Positions 1 through 8,483 of a stretch of DNA of 64,000 bases are shown piece after piece; position 1 is the first letter of the stretch; each line of letters starts with the position of its first letter. The notes beneath the pieces were generated by a model. The model saw only the letters and a program-made list of their open reading frames with translations, was not told where the DNA came from and ran no database searches. Source of the stretch: an uncultured Ardenticatenia bacterium (GTDB lineage: Bacteria; Chloroflexota; Anaerolineae; 4572-78; NAK82); contig CAKZLO010000013.1 in NCBI GenBank assembly GCA_937127125.1, positions 38,651-102,650 of the forward strand, in the 5' to 3' direction. Both the position numbers and the translations under genes were made by a program.

Positions 1-72
1 CATCATAATAGCCTGCCCAGTCTCCATCTGTTCTTGCTCGTGTGAGGTTTTCCTGTGATTCCGACAAGGTTC

Positions 73-438
73 TCAGCAGCACTGCCTGTGTTTCTTCTCT
101 CGCACATTTGCGTCTTGCTCCCGGCTGCACTCCGCCAGCCAGCGGACAACCTGTCCCCTCAGCCAGCGTATGCCATCTTCGTCCAGACAATAACAGGTTG
201 CCGGACCGTCAATCTCACCGCGGATCAGTCCAGCCTCGCGCAAGACCTTCAGGTGCTGGCTCACCGTAGACTGTGCCAAGCTGGTGAATTCTACGAGGTC
301 GCCGGTGATGCACTCTTGTCTGGCCGCCAGCAAACACACAATGCGGAAGCGCACCGGGTTGCCCAACGCCTTGAACATCTTTGCGAGGCGCGTTTCCTCA
401 GGAGTCAGGAAAGCTGAAGAGGATTTTGCTCTGGCCAT
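73..438 (-). CDS. ArsR-family winged-helix repressor
   Basis: A 121-residue DNA-binding repressor of the ArsR/SmtB family. The winged helix-turn-helix spans about residues 14-95: the LFKALGNPVRF-type helix, the recognition helix around STVSQHLKVLREAGLI, and the wing following it. It has several cysteines (C34, C42, C81, a C-terminal CC) but no clear ELCVC metal-site motif, so the inducer (metal, thiol or redox) cannot be told. The ATG at 436-438 lies only about 10 nt from the predicted transcription start and has no Shine-Dalgarno sequence, so the mRNA may be nearly leaderless. The operator immediately upstream (445-468) indicates autoregulation. What it controls beyond itself is not visible; any downstream partner would lie left of the window. 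Confidence 0.93.
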   Translation of the reverse strand: MARAKSSSAFLTPEETRLAKMFKALGNPVRFRIVCLLAARQECITGDLVEFTSLAQSTVSQHLKVLREAGLIRGEIDGPATCYCLDEDGIRWLRGQVVRWLAECSREQDANVREKKHRQCC

Positions 439-444
439 CGGCTG

Positions 445-483
445 CTATATCGTAATTTTACGATATAGCGCATTGCACGTCAA
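445..483 (-). promoter_or_regulatory. arsR promoter with overlapping operator
   Basis: On the minus strand there is a -35 TTGACG (483-478), a 17-bp spacer and a -10 TAAAAT (460-455). A perfect inverted repeat CTATATCGTAA-TT-TTACGATATAG (445-468) covers the -10 and the start of transcription. This is the classic geometry of an autoregulated ArsR promoter: repressor on the operator would block RNA polymerase. Confidence 0.75.
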
Positions 484-506
484 ATGGCCACCATCTTTTT
501 GGTGTT

Positions 507-526
507 GTGTCGACACGTGCTATAAT
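507..526 (+). promoter_or_regulatory. Extended -10 promoter of the NDK-like gene
   Basis: A perfect TATAAT (521-526) is preceded by TGC, giving an extended -10 element. No good -35 is present. A perfect 10-bp palindrome GTGTCGACAC (507-516) sits just upstream of the -10, where a regulator could bind. The start codon at 584 lies about 50 nt downstream of the expected transcription start. Confidence 0.5.
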
Positions 527-583
527 CCTTCTGGCCGGAATGATTGGCCATATCTCGCCCAGAAGTAAGCGGAGGGAACTATC

Positions 584-1324
584 GTGCCCAGCAGCGAATT
601 CGATCAAACCTTGGTCCTGATCAAACCAGATGCTCTGAAGAACTCCCTGACAGGTTATGTACTCTCTCTGTTGTCTGAATTTCATACCGGACTGCGCTTT
701 GCCGGCGCCAAGGTTGTGCACGTCACCCGGATGTTGGCAGAAGAACATTACGCCGAACATCGGGGCAAGGTTTTTTACCCAGCCTTGATCGATTATATTA
801 TGGGTATGTTCCATTACCCGAATGAACCGCACAAGCGACGCGTGATTGCCATCGTGTATCAAGGATTCAATGCAGTCGAGGAGGTTCGTTCCGTCGCCGG
901 GCCAACTGATCCGCACGTTGCGCGTGAACAGAAGCCGGGCTGTATCCGCTCCCTGGGCACGTTAGTGCCTCTGAGGAATGCCCAAGGTGAGGAAATTGGC
1001 CGGCGCATGGACAACTTGATCCACGCCTCAGCGACACCCCAAGAAGCGGAGCGCGAGATCAAACTTTGGTTTAAACCGAACGAGATACCACCCCACATGC
1101 GCATTTATGCCGCGCGCATTTGTGAGGATCACTTCTACTATAAAGACGATCGGGTGTTCGCTGAATACATCCCGGGCAGCGTTTGCCTGCTCGCCCCCGG
1201 TGACGTCGCATGGGAGACGGACATTCAAGCGTTGGAGCTGATCCTACGAGGCCAGCCATCCGCCGTCCCCCTGCGCACCGTCGTGGCCAAGTATCTCACC
1301 AACGAAATATGTAACGAGTGTTGA
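584..1324 (+). CDS. Nucleoside-diphosphate-kinase-like protein with C-terminal extension
   Basis: A 246-residue protein whose first ~165 residues follow the NDK fold. The ATP-binding lysine is in LIKPDAL (K14), an arginine/Thr-Pro region lies around residues 102-125, and the phosphate-accepting histidine is His147 in a degenerate NLIHASATPQEAE motif (classical enzymes have N-x-x-H-G-S-D-S-x-E-x-A). The Gly-Ser-Asp after the histidine has become Ala-Ser-Ala. Canonical NDKs have 135-150 residues; this one adds ~80 residues with no recognised domain. The start is GTG at 584, with GGAGGG at 571-576. It may be a true kinase with altered kinetics or a relative with another phosphotransfer role; NDK homology is certain, catalysis is not. 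Confidence 0.85.
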   Translation: MPSSEFDQTLVLIKPDALKNSLTGYVLSLLSEFHTGLRFAGAKVVHVTRMLAEEHYAEHRGKVFYPALIDYIMGMFHYPNEPHKRRVIAIVYQGFNAVEEVRSVAGPTDPHVAREQKPGCIRSLGTLVPLRNAQGEEIGRRMDNLIHASATPQEAEREIKLWFKPNEIPPHMRIYAARICEDHFYYKDDRVFAEYIPGSVCLLAPGDVAWETDIQALELILRGQPSAVPLRTVVAKYLTNEICNEC

Positions 1325-1339
1325 TCTCGACTGAAGGCA

Positions 1340-1978
1340 TTAATGCAGTGGTGCCGAACTTGTCTTCTGATCTTCCAAGCGTATCCGGAGCGTCTCGAGC
1401 GCATTGGCCGCGATGCTGCTCAATATCAGGAGCAGATGGACATCTGCCTCGGTGAAGGGAGCACCCGTGTACTTGTTGAGCACCTCGATGACGCCGATGA
1501 CCCGATTGTGGGCGACCATTGGAACACCGATAAGTGAACGGGTGACGAATCCGAACACTTCATCCACGTGGGGTGAGAAACGCGCATCCTGGTGCGCATG
1601 ATTGGCGATCACAGGCTTGCGGTGCGCGGCAACCCAGCCGGCGATACCGGTATCTATTGGTAAGCGATATCCACGCAGCTCACCGCGCTTGTCGCCGTGC
1701 ACCACGGCGAATACCAGTTCATTCGTCTCCGGATCCAACAGTAATACCGAGCCATCGCTTGCCTGCGCCAAGTGGACGGCATAGTGCATGGTGTTGTCCA
1801 AAAGTGTGATCAGATCTGCCTCCGAGGTGATGTCTTGAGCAGCCAGGTATAAATGCTCCAACGCCTTTAAATAGGCACGCAAAGATTCATTCTCTTCGCG
1901 CAGCTCTTTGATCTCCGCTTGGAGACGTATATGCTCCTGCTGCAAGAATCGCACCAGATGTGAAGAGGGTTCGTCCAT
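1340..1978 (-). CDS. GAF-domain protein with N-terminal coiled coil
   Basis: A 212-residue cytoplasmic protein. An N-terminal heptad-like helix rich in Leu, Glu and Lys (about residues 8-45) leads into one GAF domain (about 50-200) with the usual features: GSVLLLDPETNELVF, the GIAGWVAAHRKPV strand-loop, and the SLIGVPMVAHNRVIGVIEVLN core. No kinase, cyclase or GGDEF output domain follows, so it is a stand-alone sensor or a subunit of a signalling pair. The start was placed at the ATG at 1978 because GGAGGTAA lies just upstream; a longer reading to 2059 has no ribosome site. It sits downstream of lhr on the same strand but has its own promoter. The ligand is unknown. Confidence 0.85.
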   Translation of the reverse strand: MDEPSSHLVRFLQQEHIRLQAEIKELREENESLRAYLKALEHLYLAAQDITSEADLITLLDNTMHYAVHLAQASDGSVLLLDPETNELVFAVVHGDKRGELRGYRLPIDTGIAGWVAAHRKPVIANHAHQDARFSPHVDEVFGFVTRSLIGVPMVAHNRVIGVIEVLNKYTGAPFTEADVHLLLILSSIAANALETLRIRLEDQKTSSAPLH

Positions 1979-2065
1979 GTGAGTTACCTCCGATTGCTCG
2001 TCCACTCGCGCTGTCCTACGCGGAGAACCTGCCCGCCGGGATCCCGCAACTAAAGACACTGTATA

Positions 2066-2093
2066 AGTATAGCCATCTTTGGGCGCGTTACAA
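2066..2093 (-). promoter_or_regulatory. Promoter of the GAF-domain gene
   Basis: Minus-strand TTGTAA (2093-2088), 16-bp spacer, TATACT (2071-2066), in the gap between the end of lhr and the GAF gene start at 1978. Confidence 0.45.
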
Positions 2094-2160
2094 TTCTATT
2101 ATCCGGAAAGAATGCTTGCTGCCGCCCATGCGTAGCAACGGCCAAAATCTTCCCTGGGCG

Positions 2161-5100
2161 TCACAGCTTCCGTTCGCAAGTCATACCCGGATAGTCGCGA
2201 TAAAACTGCAGCGACTCCAGCAGGGATTGAGCTGAGCTTTCCAATACAGACATGCCATTCCACACCTCCACTGTGACACGCAGTCGGAAGGAAAGCACAT
2301 GGTCCAGTAACGTCTGCAGCGCACGGCGCACGAGCGCAGGAACAGCGCCCTGAGCTGTAATGATACGTGCACCTGTGTCCTCCGCAATCAGGAGAGGAAG
2401 GCCACGGTGCAACACCAACCAGGTAGAAGGGATGCGAGCAGCTACCAAAGGTTCACCCCGCTCGCTCAAAGGTGTGTGCTGGGACGAGGTACCGTACAGA
2501 TTCGCCGGATCACACGCATTCAGAACGACCATTTCCTCTTCTGCGAGCTCGTTAGCGCGAGCAAAGCTGTTCAGGGCACGCAGCTGTTCAACCGCTTCCG
2601 GTAGCGCGAACTGAATGCCGGGCAATCCATCCACGAAGTAGCCACGCCTTATCTCGCCACGCATCTCCATACGGCCAAGCTGCTCGAGCAACGTTTGCCA
2701 GTCGAGCCAGTCTGCCTCATTGTTCAAGCTGGCGCGGGTGACCACACCATAGCGTGCCAGCAGCTGGCCTGCCTGACGTGCCGCGCGTTCCTCATCTGAC
2801 AATGCCGCTCCCAACACTCCCAGACGGTATACTGGTGCCCAGCGACCGGCATCTTCAAGGTGAGTCATGGGTCTGAGATGATGTTTCAGGCGCTCGCGCA
2901 CCCGCCTTTTCGCTGCCATGTAGCGTGCTCGCTCCGGCCGATGCAGGCTAACACCTGTCAGCAACGAGAGGTGTGGTGTACTGCCGCGGCGTGTGGCCAG
3001 CTTTTCCTCCAGCGCGCTGGGCTGCCGCGCCACGCCGGGAGCGTTTCCTTGCTGGATAATGTGTCGCAGTGCATCCAACGTGTCGTTGCTCACCAGACCA
3101 GCAAGTGCCAGCTCAGTCAGCGCTGTCTCAGCAGCAGCTTCCTCTATATGCAGGGCACCACATATATCAGCCAGGAAAAGAGCTCCCTCTGCACGCAGCA
3201 GCGTATATACCTGGCGCGCCAGTTCACTCAAATCATTAAGGAGATCCTCAGAGAAAGGTTTCAGGAACGCAGCACCTTCACCGCGAAACAGGAACTGAAT
3301 GCGATTGCGCCGTGCGCCCGGCTCGCCGGCCCCAATCCATATCAGCTCACCCCGTCGACACAGAGACGCCAGCTCAGTGGGATCGTACCGCTGCAGGCGC
3401 AACGGCAATACATCGCGTTCCCAGATCGCTCCTATCAATGGCACCCCACGCAACTGCTGCAACGCCTGTCGCAGAGCACCCGGGCCGCTCAACCGGGCAG
3501 CAGGATGAAGGTGTTGCCAGCGGCTCAGGAAATCGGCATACACGACAAGAGGGACCGCCTGCACCTCACGTCGCAAAATATGCAGGGTGCGCCGATGGAT
3601 CTGGGCCAGCGTGCGAAGGTGCAGATATTCCTCCGACATCGCTTCACCAGTGTGGGGGGTAAAGCGTCCGCGCACTACTTGACGATTTGCTATAAGCTCC
3701 TCCAGCAGAGCGGATAGCTGCTCCTCCGAGATACGATAACGGTTGTGGATGATCTCCCGTGTGACCGGCCCGGCATAGCGTAGGAAACGTTCCAGGATGG
3801 CGCGCAGCGCTGCCGACTGCTTCTCCAGTGGGGCTGTTCGGGAGGAGCTCTCCATTTCGAACGCGGCGCGATATTCGTCAGCGTATTCCGCTGCCACCCA
3901 CCTTTGCGCGGAGCCATATGCATGGGGAATGTTCAACAGGACGATGCGTCCTTGTGCCGCCAGATGAGCTATCCAAGGTGATGGATCCACCGTCGCGGCG
4001 AGTGCTATCTCTGTGGCCGACATGTCACCGCGCTCCTGAAACAGCATCGCCAGCTCCTCGGCAGTACGCACTCGGAAGCCGGGCGCAGTATGCTGCAGAC
4101 GACCTTGCACCTCAGTAATGGCTTCAGTCCGCAGAAACTTGTCGAGCCTTACATCTCTGAGCACATCAGCCAGCAGCTCAAGGTTGACCTGCAGTCCCTG
4201 TAGCTGACGCTCCACCTTGGGCGCGTCGCCCTCGTACATATAGATGTTGATAAAGTCCCACAACAAACTCTGCGCCACCGGAGAGGGTGTAGGTGTCTCA
4301 ACCGTGACCACCTCAATCTCACCGCGCTGGATGTCAAGCAACACCTCTTCCAAGTGCGGCAAGTCCATGACATCTTCCAGGCAATCACGGTACGTTTCGA
4401 CCAAGATGGGAAAGTCGTTGAACTGCTTAACCAGTTGCAGAAGGTCGCGAGCGCGCAGGCGCTGTAGCCAGAAAGGCGTGCGCTTGCCACCGCGTAGACC
4501 GGGCAACAGAAGCGCACGCGCTGCATTCTGGCGAAACTGACTGCCGAACACGGCCGAGTCAGGCAGCTCACGGAGGACGCGCTCGCGTGCCTCCTCTGGG
4601 CCGATACGTTGCACCAAGTCAAGGGGGAATTCTGCGTCCGAGGCGGGGAAACGGAGCAAGATGCCATCGTCGTTGCTTTGTACCTCAACCTCGACGCCGG
4701 TGCGTTCGCGCAAGGCGCTGGCCAATGCTAACCCCCATGGCCCGTTGACGCGTCCGCCGAAAGGTGATTGCACCACCATGCGCGGGTCACCCAAAGCATC
4801 GGCGAAGAGCTCGACCACCACAGTGCGATCTGAGGAGATGTTGCCGATCGCATCTAGCTGCCCTGCCACATAATCAACCAACACCCATGCAGAGTTGTTG
4901 TCCAGGGCGTGCTCGCGCTGTAGCCAATCCATGATGGGTTGCAAAATTGCCTTATCACGCTGAAGGAGCAGCTCGCGGCAGGTGGCGGCGCCTAACTCAT
5001 GGCGCAGCGCTTGCAACCGTTCTGCTAAAAGGCGACGGAATTCGCCCACGCGCCGACCCAGATAATATGGTCGCCAAGGATACTCACCGCGCCAGAAGGG

Positions 5101-6924
5101 CATACGCGGCGGCGCACCGGGCGCCGGGACCACTGTGACACGATCATCAGTAATCTCAACCACGCGCCACACCTGTGCGCCCAGCATAAAAGCATCCCCG
5201 CGACGCGTCTCGTAGACAAATTCCTCATCTAGCTCCCCGATGCATGTCTTACCGTCGGGGAGACAAGCACGGTAGGCACCACGATCTGGGATGGTGCCGC
5301 CATTGGTGAGCGCTGCCACGCGTGCGCCAGGTAGGGCAAACAGACGGTTGTTAACCCGATCCCACACGAGACGCGCACGCAATTCGCGGTGTGTGGCACT
5401 CCCATACTGTCCAGCGAGCATAGTCAGCACGCTGTGCAACACGCGTGGTGTCAGGTCTTGATAGGCATATGCACGGCGCACCAAGTTGAACAGTGCTTTC
5501 ACATCCCATGGCTCTACGGAGACCATTGCAACGATGTGTTGTGCCAGTACATCCAGCGAATTGCGCGGAGTGTAGGTGGGTTCGACCTCGCCGCGCAGCA
5601 TGCCGCCGGCGATCGTTGCTGCCTCCATTACATCCTCGCGGAAAGTGGGGAAGATACGACCTTTGCTCGTCTGGCCGACCAAGTGGCCAGAACGTCCCAC
5701 ACGTTGCAACCCTTGTGCCACCGATTTGGGAGATTGCAGCTGCACCACCAGATCGATGTTGCCGATATCGATGCCCAACTCGAGTGACGAGGTGCCTACC
5801 AGAGCCGGCAGACGTCCTTCCTTAAGATCGCGTTCCATAGCGAGCCTCGCCTCGCGTGAGGTGCTGCCATGGTGCGCGCGGATGGGGGCGGGTTGCATAC
5901 CACGCCCAGCCGCCATGAAGCCGAGCCCCTTGGGAATGTTCTGCTCCAGCAGAGCGCTGGCTTTCCCTTCCTCTTCGACAGCAATTTGCTCGTTGAGCCA
6001 ATCGGCGGTGCGCTCTGCGAGCCGTCTGTTATTGGCAAAGATGAGAGTGGTCTTGTGCTCGCGCACCAGCTTGAGCACGCGCGGAACGATGTATGGCCAG
6101 ATGGAGCCGCCCACAAGGTTGCGAAAGTCCTCCACCACCGTTTCGACACGCAAGTCGAGCGGTTTATGGTAGGTTGCCTCCACGATGGTAACCGAACGTG
6201 GAACGGGTTGCGTCTCCTCTTCCATCTCTATGCCACCCGCTTCCGCGCCGGGCACGGGTATGATCTCATTGCCCCCTAGAAAGCGTGCCACCTCCTCGAG
6301 TGGCTGGATGGTGGCCGAAAGGCCAATGCGTTGTACCGGTTGTACCGCTATGTGTTGCAGGCGTTCCAAGCTCAGTGAGAGATGTACACCGCGCTTGTTA
6401 CCTGCCAACGTGTGAATTTCGTCCACAATGACTGTGTGCACATGGCGGAAGAGCTGGCGCGAGCGTGTTCCAGTAAGCATCAAGTAAAGCGACTCTGGCG
6501 TAGTAATGAGGATGTGAGGAGGGCAACGTAGCATAGACTGGCGCTCGCGATAAGGTGTGTCGCCGGAACGCACTGCCACCTCGATGCGTGGCAACGTAAT
6601 GCCCAGCATATGAGCATGCTTATGAATACCTGCCAACGGTACACGCAAGTTGCGGTGGATGTCGTTGTTGAGCGCCTTGAGCGGTGAGACGTAGACGATG
6701 CGGATGCCTGGGGAGGCTTTGGCATCCTGTAACTCACGTAGCAGTGCATCAATGCCCCACAGAAACGCAGCCAGCGTCTTGCCCGATCCAGTAGGCGCCA
6801 GGATCAGGGTGTGTTCACCACGCTGAATAGGTGGCCACCCCTGCGCCTGGGGCGGCGTGGGAGTACCAAAGGTGCTGACGAACCACTCGCGCACGGCAGG
6901 TGAGAAACGATCAAGGGCATCCAT
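2161..6924 (-). CDS. lhr: ATP-dependent helicase Lhr (long form)
   Basis: A 1587-residue superfamily-2 DNA helicase of the large bacterial Lhr type (E. coli Lhr has 1538). Motif I APTGSGKT is at residues 43-50, motif II DEIH at 168-171, motif III SATIQPLEE near 208, and motif VI QGLQRVGRSGHL near 415. The Lhr core (two RecA folds, winged helix, Lhr-specific domain) occupies roughly the first 900 residues. The rest matches the long C-terminal region with repeated winged-helix-like segments. Lhr proteins translocate 3'-5' on single-stranded DNA and are linked to repair of alkylated or mitomycin-damaged DNA. The ATG at 6924 is the first in frame and lies ~25 nt from a good promoter. Uninterrupted and apparently functional. 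Confidence 0.95.
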   Translation of the reverse strand: MDALDRFSPAVREWFVSTFGTPTPPQAQGWPPIQRGEHTLILAPTGSGKTLAAFLWGIDALLRELQDAKASPGIRIVYVSPLKALNNDIHRNLRVPLAGIHKHAHMLGITLPRIEVAVRSGDTPYRERQSMLRCPPHILITTPESLYLMLTGTRSRQLFRHVHTVIVDEIHTLAGNKRGVHLSLSLERLQHIAVQPVQRIGLSATIQPLEEVARFLGGNEIIPVPGAEAGGIEMEEETQPVPRSVTIVEATYHKPLDLRVETVVEDFRNLVGGSIWPYIVPRVLKLVREHKTTLIFANNRRLAERTADWLNEQIAVEEEGKASALLEQNIPKGLGFMAAGRGMQPAPIRAHHGSTSREARLAMERDLKEGRLPALVGTSSLELGIDIGNIDLVVQLQSPKSVAQGLQRVGRSGHLVGQTSKGRIFPTFREDVMEAATIAGGMLRGEVEPTYTPRNSLDVLAQHIVAMVSVEPWDVKALFNLVRRAYAYQDLTPRVLHSVLTMLAGQYGSATHRELRARLVWDRVNNRLFALPGARVAALTNGGTIPDRGAYRACLPDGKTCIGELDEEFVYETRRGDAFMLGAQVWRVVEITDDRVTVVPAPGAPPRMPFWRGEYPWRPYYLGRRVGEFRRLLAERLQALRHELGAATCRELLLQRDKAILQPIMDWLQREHALDNNSAWVLVDYVAGQLDAIGNISSDRTVVVELFADALGDPRMVVQSPFGGRVNGPWGLALASALRERTGVEVEVQSNDDGILLRFPASDAEFPLDLVQRIGPEEARERVLRELPDSAVFGSQFRQNAARALLLPGLRGGKRTPFWLQRLRARDLLQLVKQFNDFPILVETYRDCLEDVMDLPHLEEVLLDIQRGEIEVVTVETPTPSPVAQSLLWDFINIYMYEGDAPKVERQLQGLQVNLELLADVLRDVRLDKFLRTEAITEVQGRLQHTAPGFRVRTAEELAMLFQERGDMSATEIALAATVDPSPWIAHLAAQGRIVLLNIPHAYGSAQRWVAAEYADEYRAAFEMESSSRTAPLEKQSAALRAILERFLRYAGPVTREIIHNRYRISEEQLSALLEELIANRQVVRGRFTPHTGEAMSEEYLHLRTLAQIHRRTLHILRREVQAVPLVVYADFLSRWQHLHPAARLSGPGALRQALQQLRGVPLIGAIWERDVLPLRLQRYDPTELASLCRRGELIWIGAGEPGARRNRIQFLFRGEGAAFLKPFSEDLLNDLSELARQVYTLLRAEGALFLADICGALHIEEAAAETALTELALAGLVSNDTLDALRHIIQQGNAPGVARQPSALEEKLATRRGSTPHLSLLTGVSLHRPERARYMAAKRRVRERLKHHLRPMTHLEDAGRWAPVYRLGVLGAALSDEERAARQAGQLLARYGVVTRASLNNEADWLDWQTLLEQLGRMEMRGEIRRGYFVDGLPGIQFALPEAVEQLRALNSFARANELAEEEMVVLNACDPANLYGTSSQHTPLSERGEPLVAARIPSTWLVLHRGLPLLIAEDTGARIITAQGAVPALVRRALQTLLDHVLSFRLRVTVEVWNGMSVLESSAQSLLESLQFYRDYPGMTCERKL

Positions 6925-6950
6925 ACGTTATGTCACACCATCTTCTATCC

Positions 6951-6979
6951 ATTATACCAGCTAGACGTGCAGCTGCCAC
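6951..6979 (-). promoter_or_regulatory. lhr promoter
   Basis: Minus-strand perfect TATAAT (6956-6951) preceded by TGG (extended -10), with GTGGCA (6979-6974) as a 4/6 match to the -35 at 17-bp spacing. The transcript would start about 20 nt before the lhr ATG. Confidence 0.6.
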
Positions 6980-7125
6980 GTAGAGGATATCGTTGAGTGG
7001 CTTTGTAGCCTTGTAGTGAATGCTGTACCTATGGAGGGTTTCCTCCCGTTTGTGAATTGGGGAGCAGAATGTTATAAGTTGGGAGAGTAGATGAACCGTC
7101 AAAAGCTCTTGTGTACTGACTATAT

Positions 7126-7212
7126 GAGCGTGTTGGAAAACTTCCGACTTACCCACTTTATAGGCCATTTTCCTGCAAGAATCTGTATATGTGAGACTTT
7201 TTCAACACCCTC
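7126..7212. mobile_element. Possible IS remnant or MITE with terminal inverted repeats
   Basis: An ~87-bp AT-rich stretch in the gap between lhr and the arg operon is bounded by GAGCGTGTTGGAAAAC on the left and, reading inward from the right, GAGGGTGTTGAAAAAG. Ends of the form GGGTGTTGAAAAAGT are common in several DDE insertion-sequence families (general knowledge). There is no transposase inside and no obvious target-site duplication, so this could be a decayed IS end pair, a small MITE, or coincidence. The rest of 6980-7230 holds nothing recognisable. Confidence 0.35.
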
Positions 7213-7230
7213 CCACCCCCTGCTTCTCAC

Positions 7231-7259
7231 TTGACAAACGCGACTGGATATGCTAAATA
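7231..7259 (+). promoter_or_regulatory. Promoter of the arginine operon
   Basis: A perfect -35 TTGACA (7231-7236), 17-bp spacer and -10-like TAAATA (7254-7259) in a very AT-rich stretch. The transcript would begin near 7266 and carry a ~200-nt leader containing the hairpins and terminator described separately. Confidence 0.55.
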
Positions 7260-7316
7260 TTATAACGTATTCAAGCGATTGTGAGTGCTTCTTCTATGAG
7301 CAATACGTGCGTGCGT

Positions 7317-7382
7317 TTGCCCAGGGCGATCAGGAGCCGGCCAGACCGCTAGGTCTGGACAGGCCAGGCTTGCATTGGGCAA
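7317..7382 (+). ncRNA. Structured leader element of the arg operon
   Basis: The leader RNA can fold into a closed domain. Its outer stem is TTGCCCA (7317-7323) with TGGGCAA (7376-7382). Inside is a perfect hairpin CCAGACC-GCTA-GGTCTGG (7341-7358), stacked on GCC/GGC pairs. AGACC at 7405-7409, in the first arm of the downstream terminator, is complementary to GGTCT at 7352-7356, which gives a possible mutually exclusive fold. Aptamer-plus-terminator is the layout of a riboswitch or attenuator. I do not recognise it as a known class: the T-box, SAM, guanidine and glycine signature motifs are absent. No arginine-rich leader peptide is visible. Confidence 0.45.
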
Positions 7383-7406
7383 CGGATGCCGTCAATCGTC
7401 CACAAG

Positions 7407-7439
7407 ACCAGCCTTCCAGATCAGGAGGGCTGGTTTTTT
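7407..7439 (+). terminator. Intrinsic terminator/attenuator before argC
   Basis: An 11-bp stem (7407-7417 with 7424-7434, one G-U pair), a 6-nt loop and six T's end 24 nt before the argC start codon. Placed between promoter and first gene it can only act as an attenuator of the arg operon or as a terminator of a short leader RNA. Confidence 0.8.
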
Positions 7440-7463
7440 ATATCGTATGTGGGGAGGAAAGGC

Positions 7464-8483
7464 ATGATCCGTGTGGGAGTCTATGGCGCGAGCGGCTACA
7501 CCGGTTTCGAACTGCTGCGCATTTTGCGCCAGCACCCGCAGGTGGAGCTGGTCTTCGCTACCGCACAGAGCCATGCTGGCAGCTTGCTGTGTGATGTCTT
7601 TCCAGTGCCATGGGATATCCCGCTGATTGCCGAGGCGGATGCCGATCCCAGCACAGCCGATGCCGTGTTTTGCTGCCTGCCGGCAGGCAAGGCGATGGAA
7701 ACCGTCACCCTTGCGCATCGCCACCAAGTGCGCGTTGTTGACCTCTCGGCTGATTTCCGCCTCACGGATGCGGATACCTATACGCAGTGGTACGGCCTCC
7801 CGCACAGCGCCCCCGAGCTGCTACCCTTGGCAGTGTACGGCCTGCCCGAGCTATATCGTCAGCAGATCAAAGGGGCATCCATCGTCGCCAACCCAGGTTG
7901 CTACCCCACCAGTGTGCTACTGGCGCTCTATCCCCTGCTCAGGGCGCAGCTGCTCGCGCCAGATCGCCCTATCATTGTGGACAGCAAATCGGGAGTGAGC
8001 GGTGCTGGCCGCAGCCCGACGCTCAAGACCCACTTCGTCGAGGCGAACGAAAATCTCTCGCCCTATAACATTGGGCGCAAACATCGCCATCTCCCTGAAA
8101 TGGAGCAGGAGATCACACGTTGGGGCGGTCCATCCGGCCAGCTCATTTTTACACCTCATCTGGTGCCGGTGAACCGGGGCATCCTCTCCACGGTATACGT
8201 GAGTGTGTCCGAGACACTCTCTGTGGATGCACTGCACAACCTGTTCCGTGAGACATATGCCGGGGAACCCTTCATTTGGGTGATGCCACCTGGGCAGCTC
8301 GCCACGCTAGCACACGCGGTATATACCAACAGTTGCGTTCTATCGCTCACTCAGCCGTTGCCGGGGCAGCTCATCATCTGCTCCGCGATCGACAACCTTG
8401 TCAAGGGAGCTGCGGGACAGGCTGTACAGAACTTCAATCTGATGTTCGGTTTGGAGGAGACGACAGGGCTGATGATGCTATGA
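7464..8483 (+). CDS. argC: N-acetyl-gamma-glutamyl-phosphate reductase
   Basis: A 339-residue cytoplasmic NADPH-dependent reductase for the third step of arginine synthesis, turning N-acetylglutamyl phosphate into the semialdehyde. The N-terminal Rossmann motif is GASGYTG (residues 8-14), the catalytic cysteine is Cys146 in ANPGCYPTS, and a KSGVSGAGR motif follows. These match ArgC rather than the LysY/LysW-linked form. The start at 7464 was chosen over an upstream in-frame ATG at 7386 because GGGGAGGAAAGG lies just before it, and because the upstream reading would translate the terminator hairpin. First gene of argCBDA; its stop overlaps argB. Confidence 0.96.
   Translation: MIRVGVYGASGYTGFELLRILRQHPQVELVFATAQSHAGSLLCDVFPVPWDIPLIAEADADPSTADAVFCCLPAGKAMETVTLAHRHQVRVVDLSADFRLTDADTYTQWYGLPHSAPELLPLAVYGLPELYRQQIKGASIVANPGCYPTSVLLALYPLLRAQLLAPDRPIIVDSKSGVSGAGRSPTLKTHFVEANENLSPYNIGRKHRHLPEMEQEITRWGGPSGQLIFTPHLVPVNRGILSTVYVSVSETLSVDALHNLFRETYAGEPFIWVMPPGQLATLAHAVYTNSCVLSLTQPLPGQLIICSAIDNLVKGAAGQAVQNFNLMFGLEETTGLMML

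Noticed and set aside
1..27. A minus-strand ATG reading METGQAIMM off the left edge, downstream of arsR
   Set aside because: Nine codons, no clear ribosome site; too little to call a gene, though a partner gene of arsR could start here.
2860..3717. 285-codon plus-strand open frame
   Set aside because: Lies wholly antisense to lhr; Cys/Gln/Ser-rich composition without motifs. A shadow frame.
7266..7463. T-box or arginine-codon leader peptide before argC
   Set aside because: No AGGGTGGNACCGCG T-box motif and no short ORF with an arginine run.
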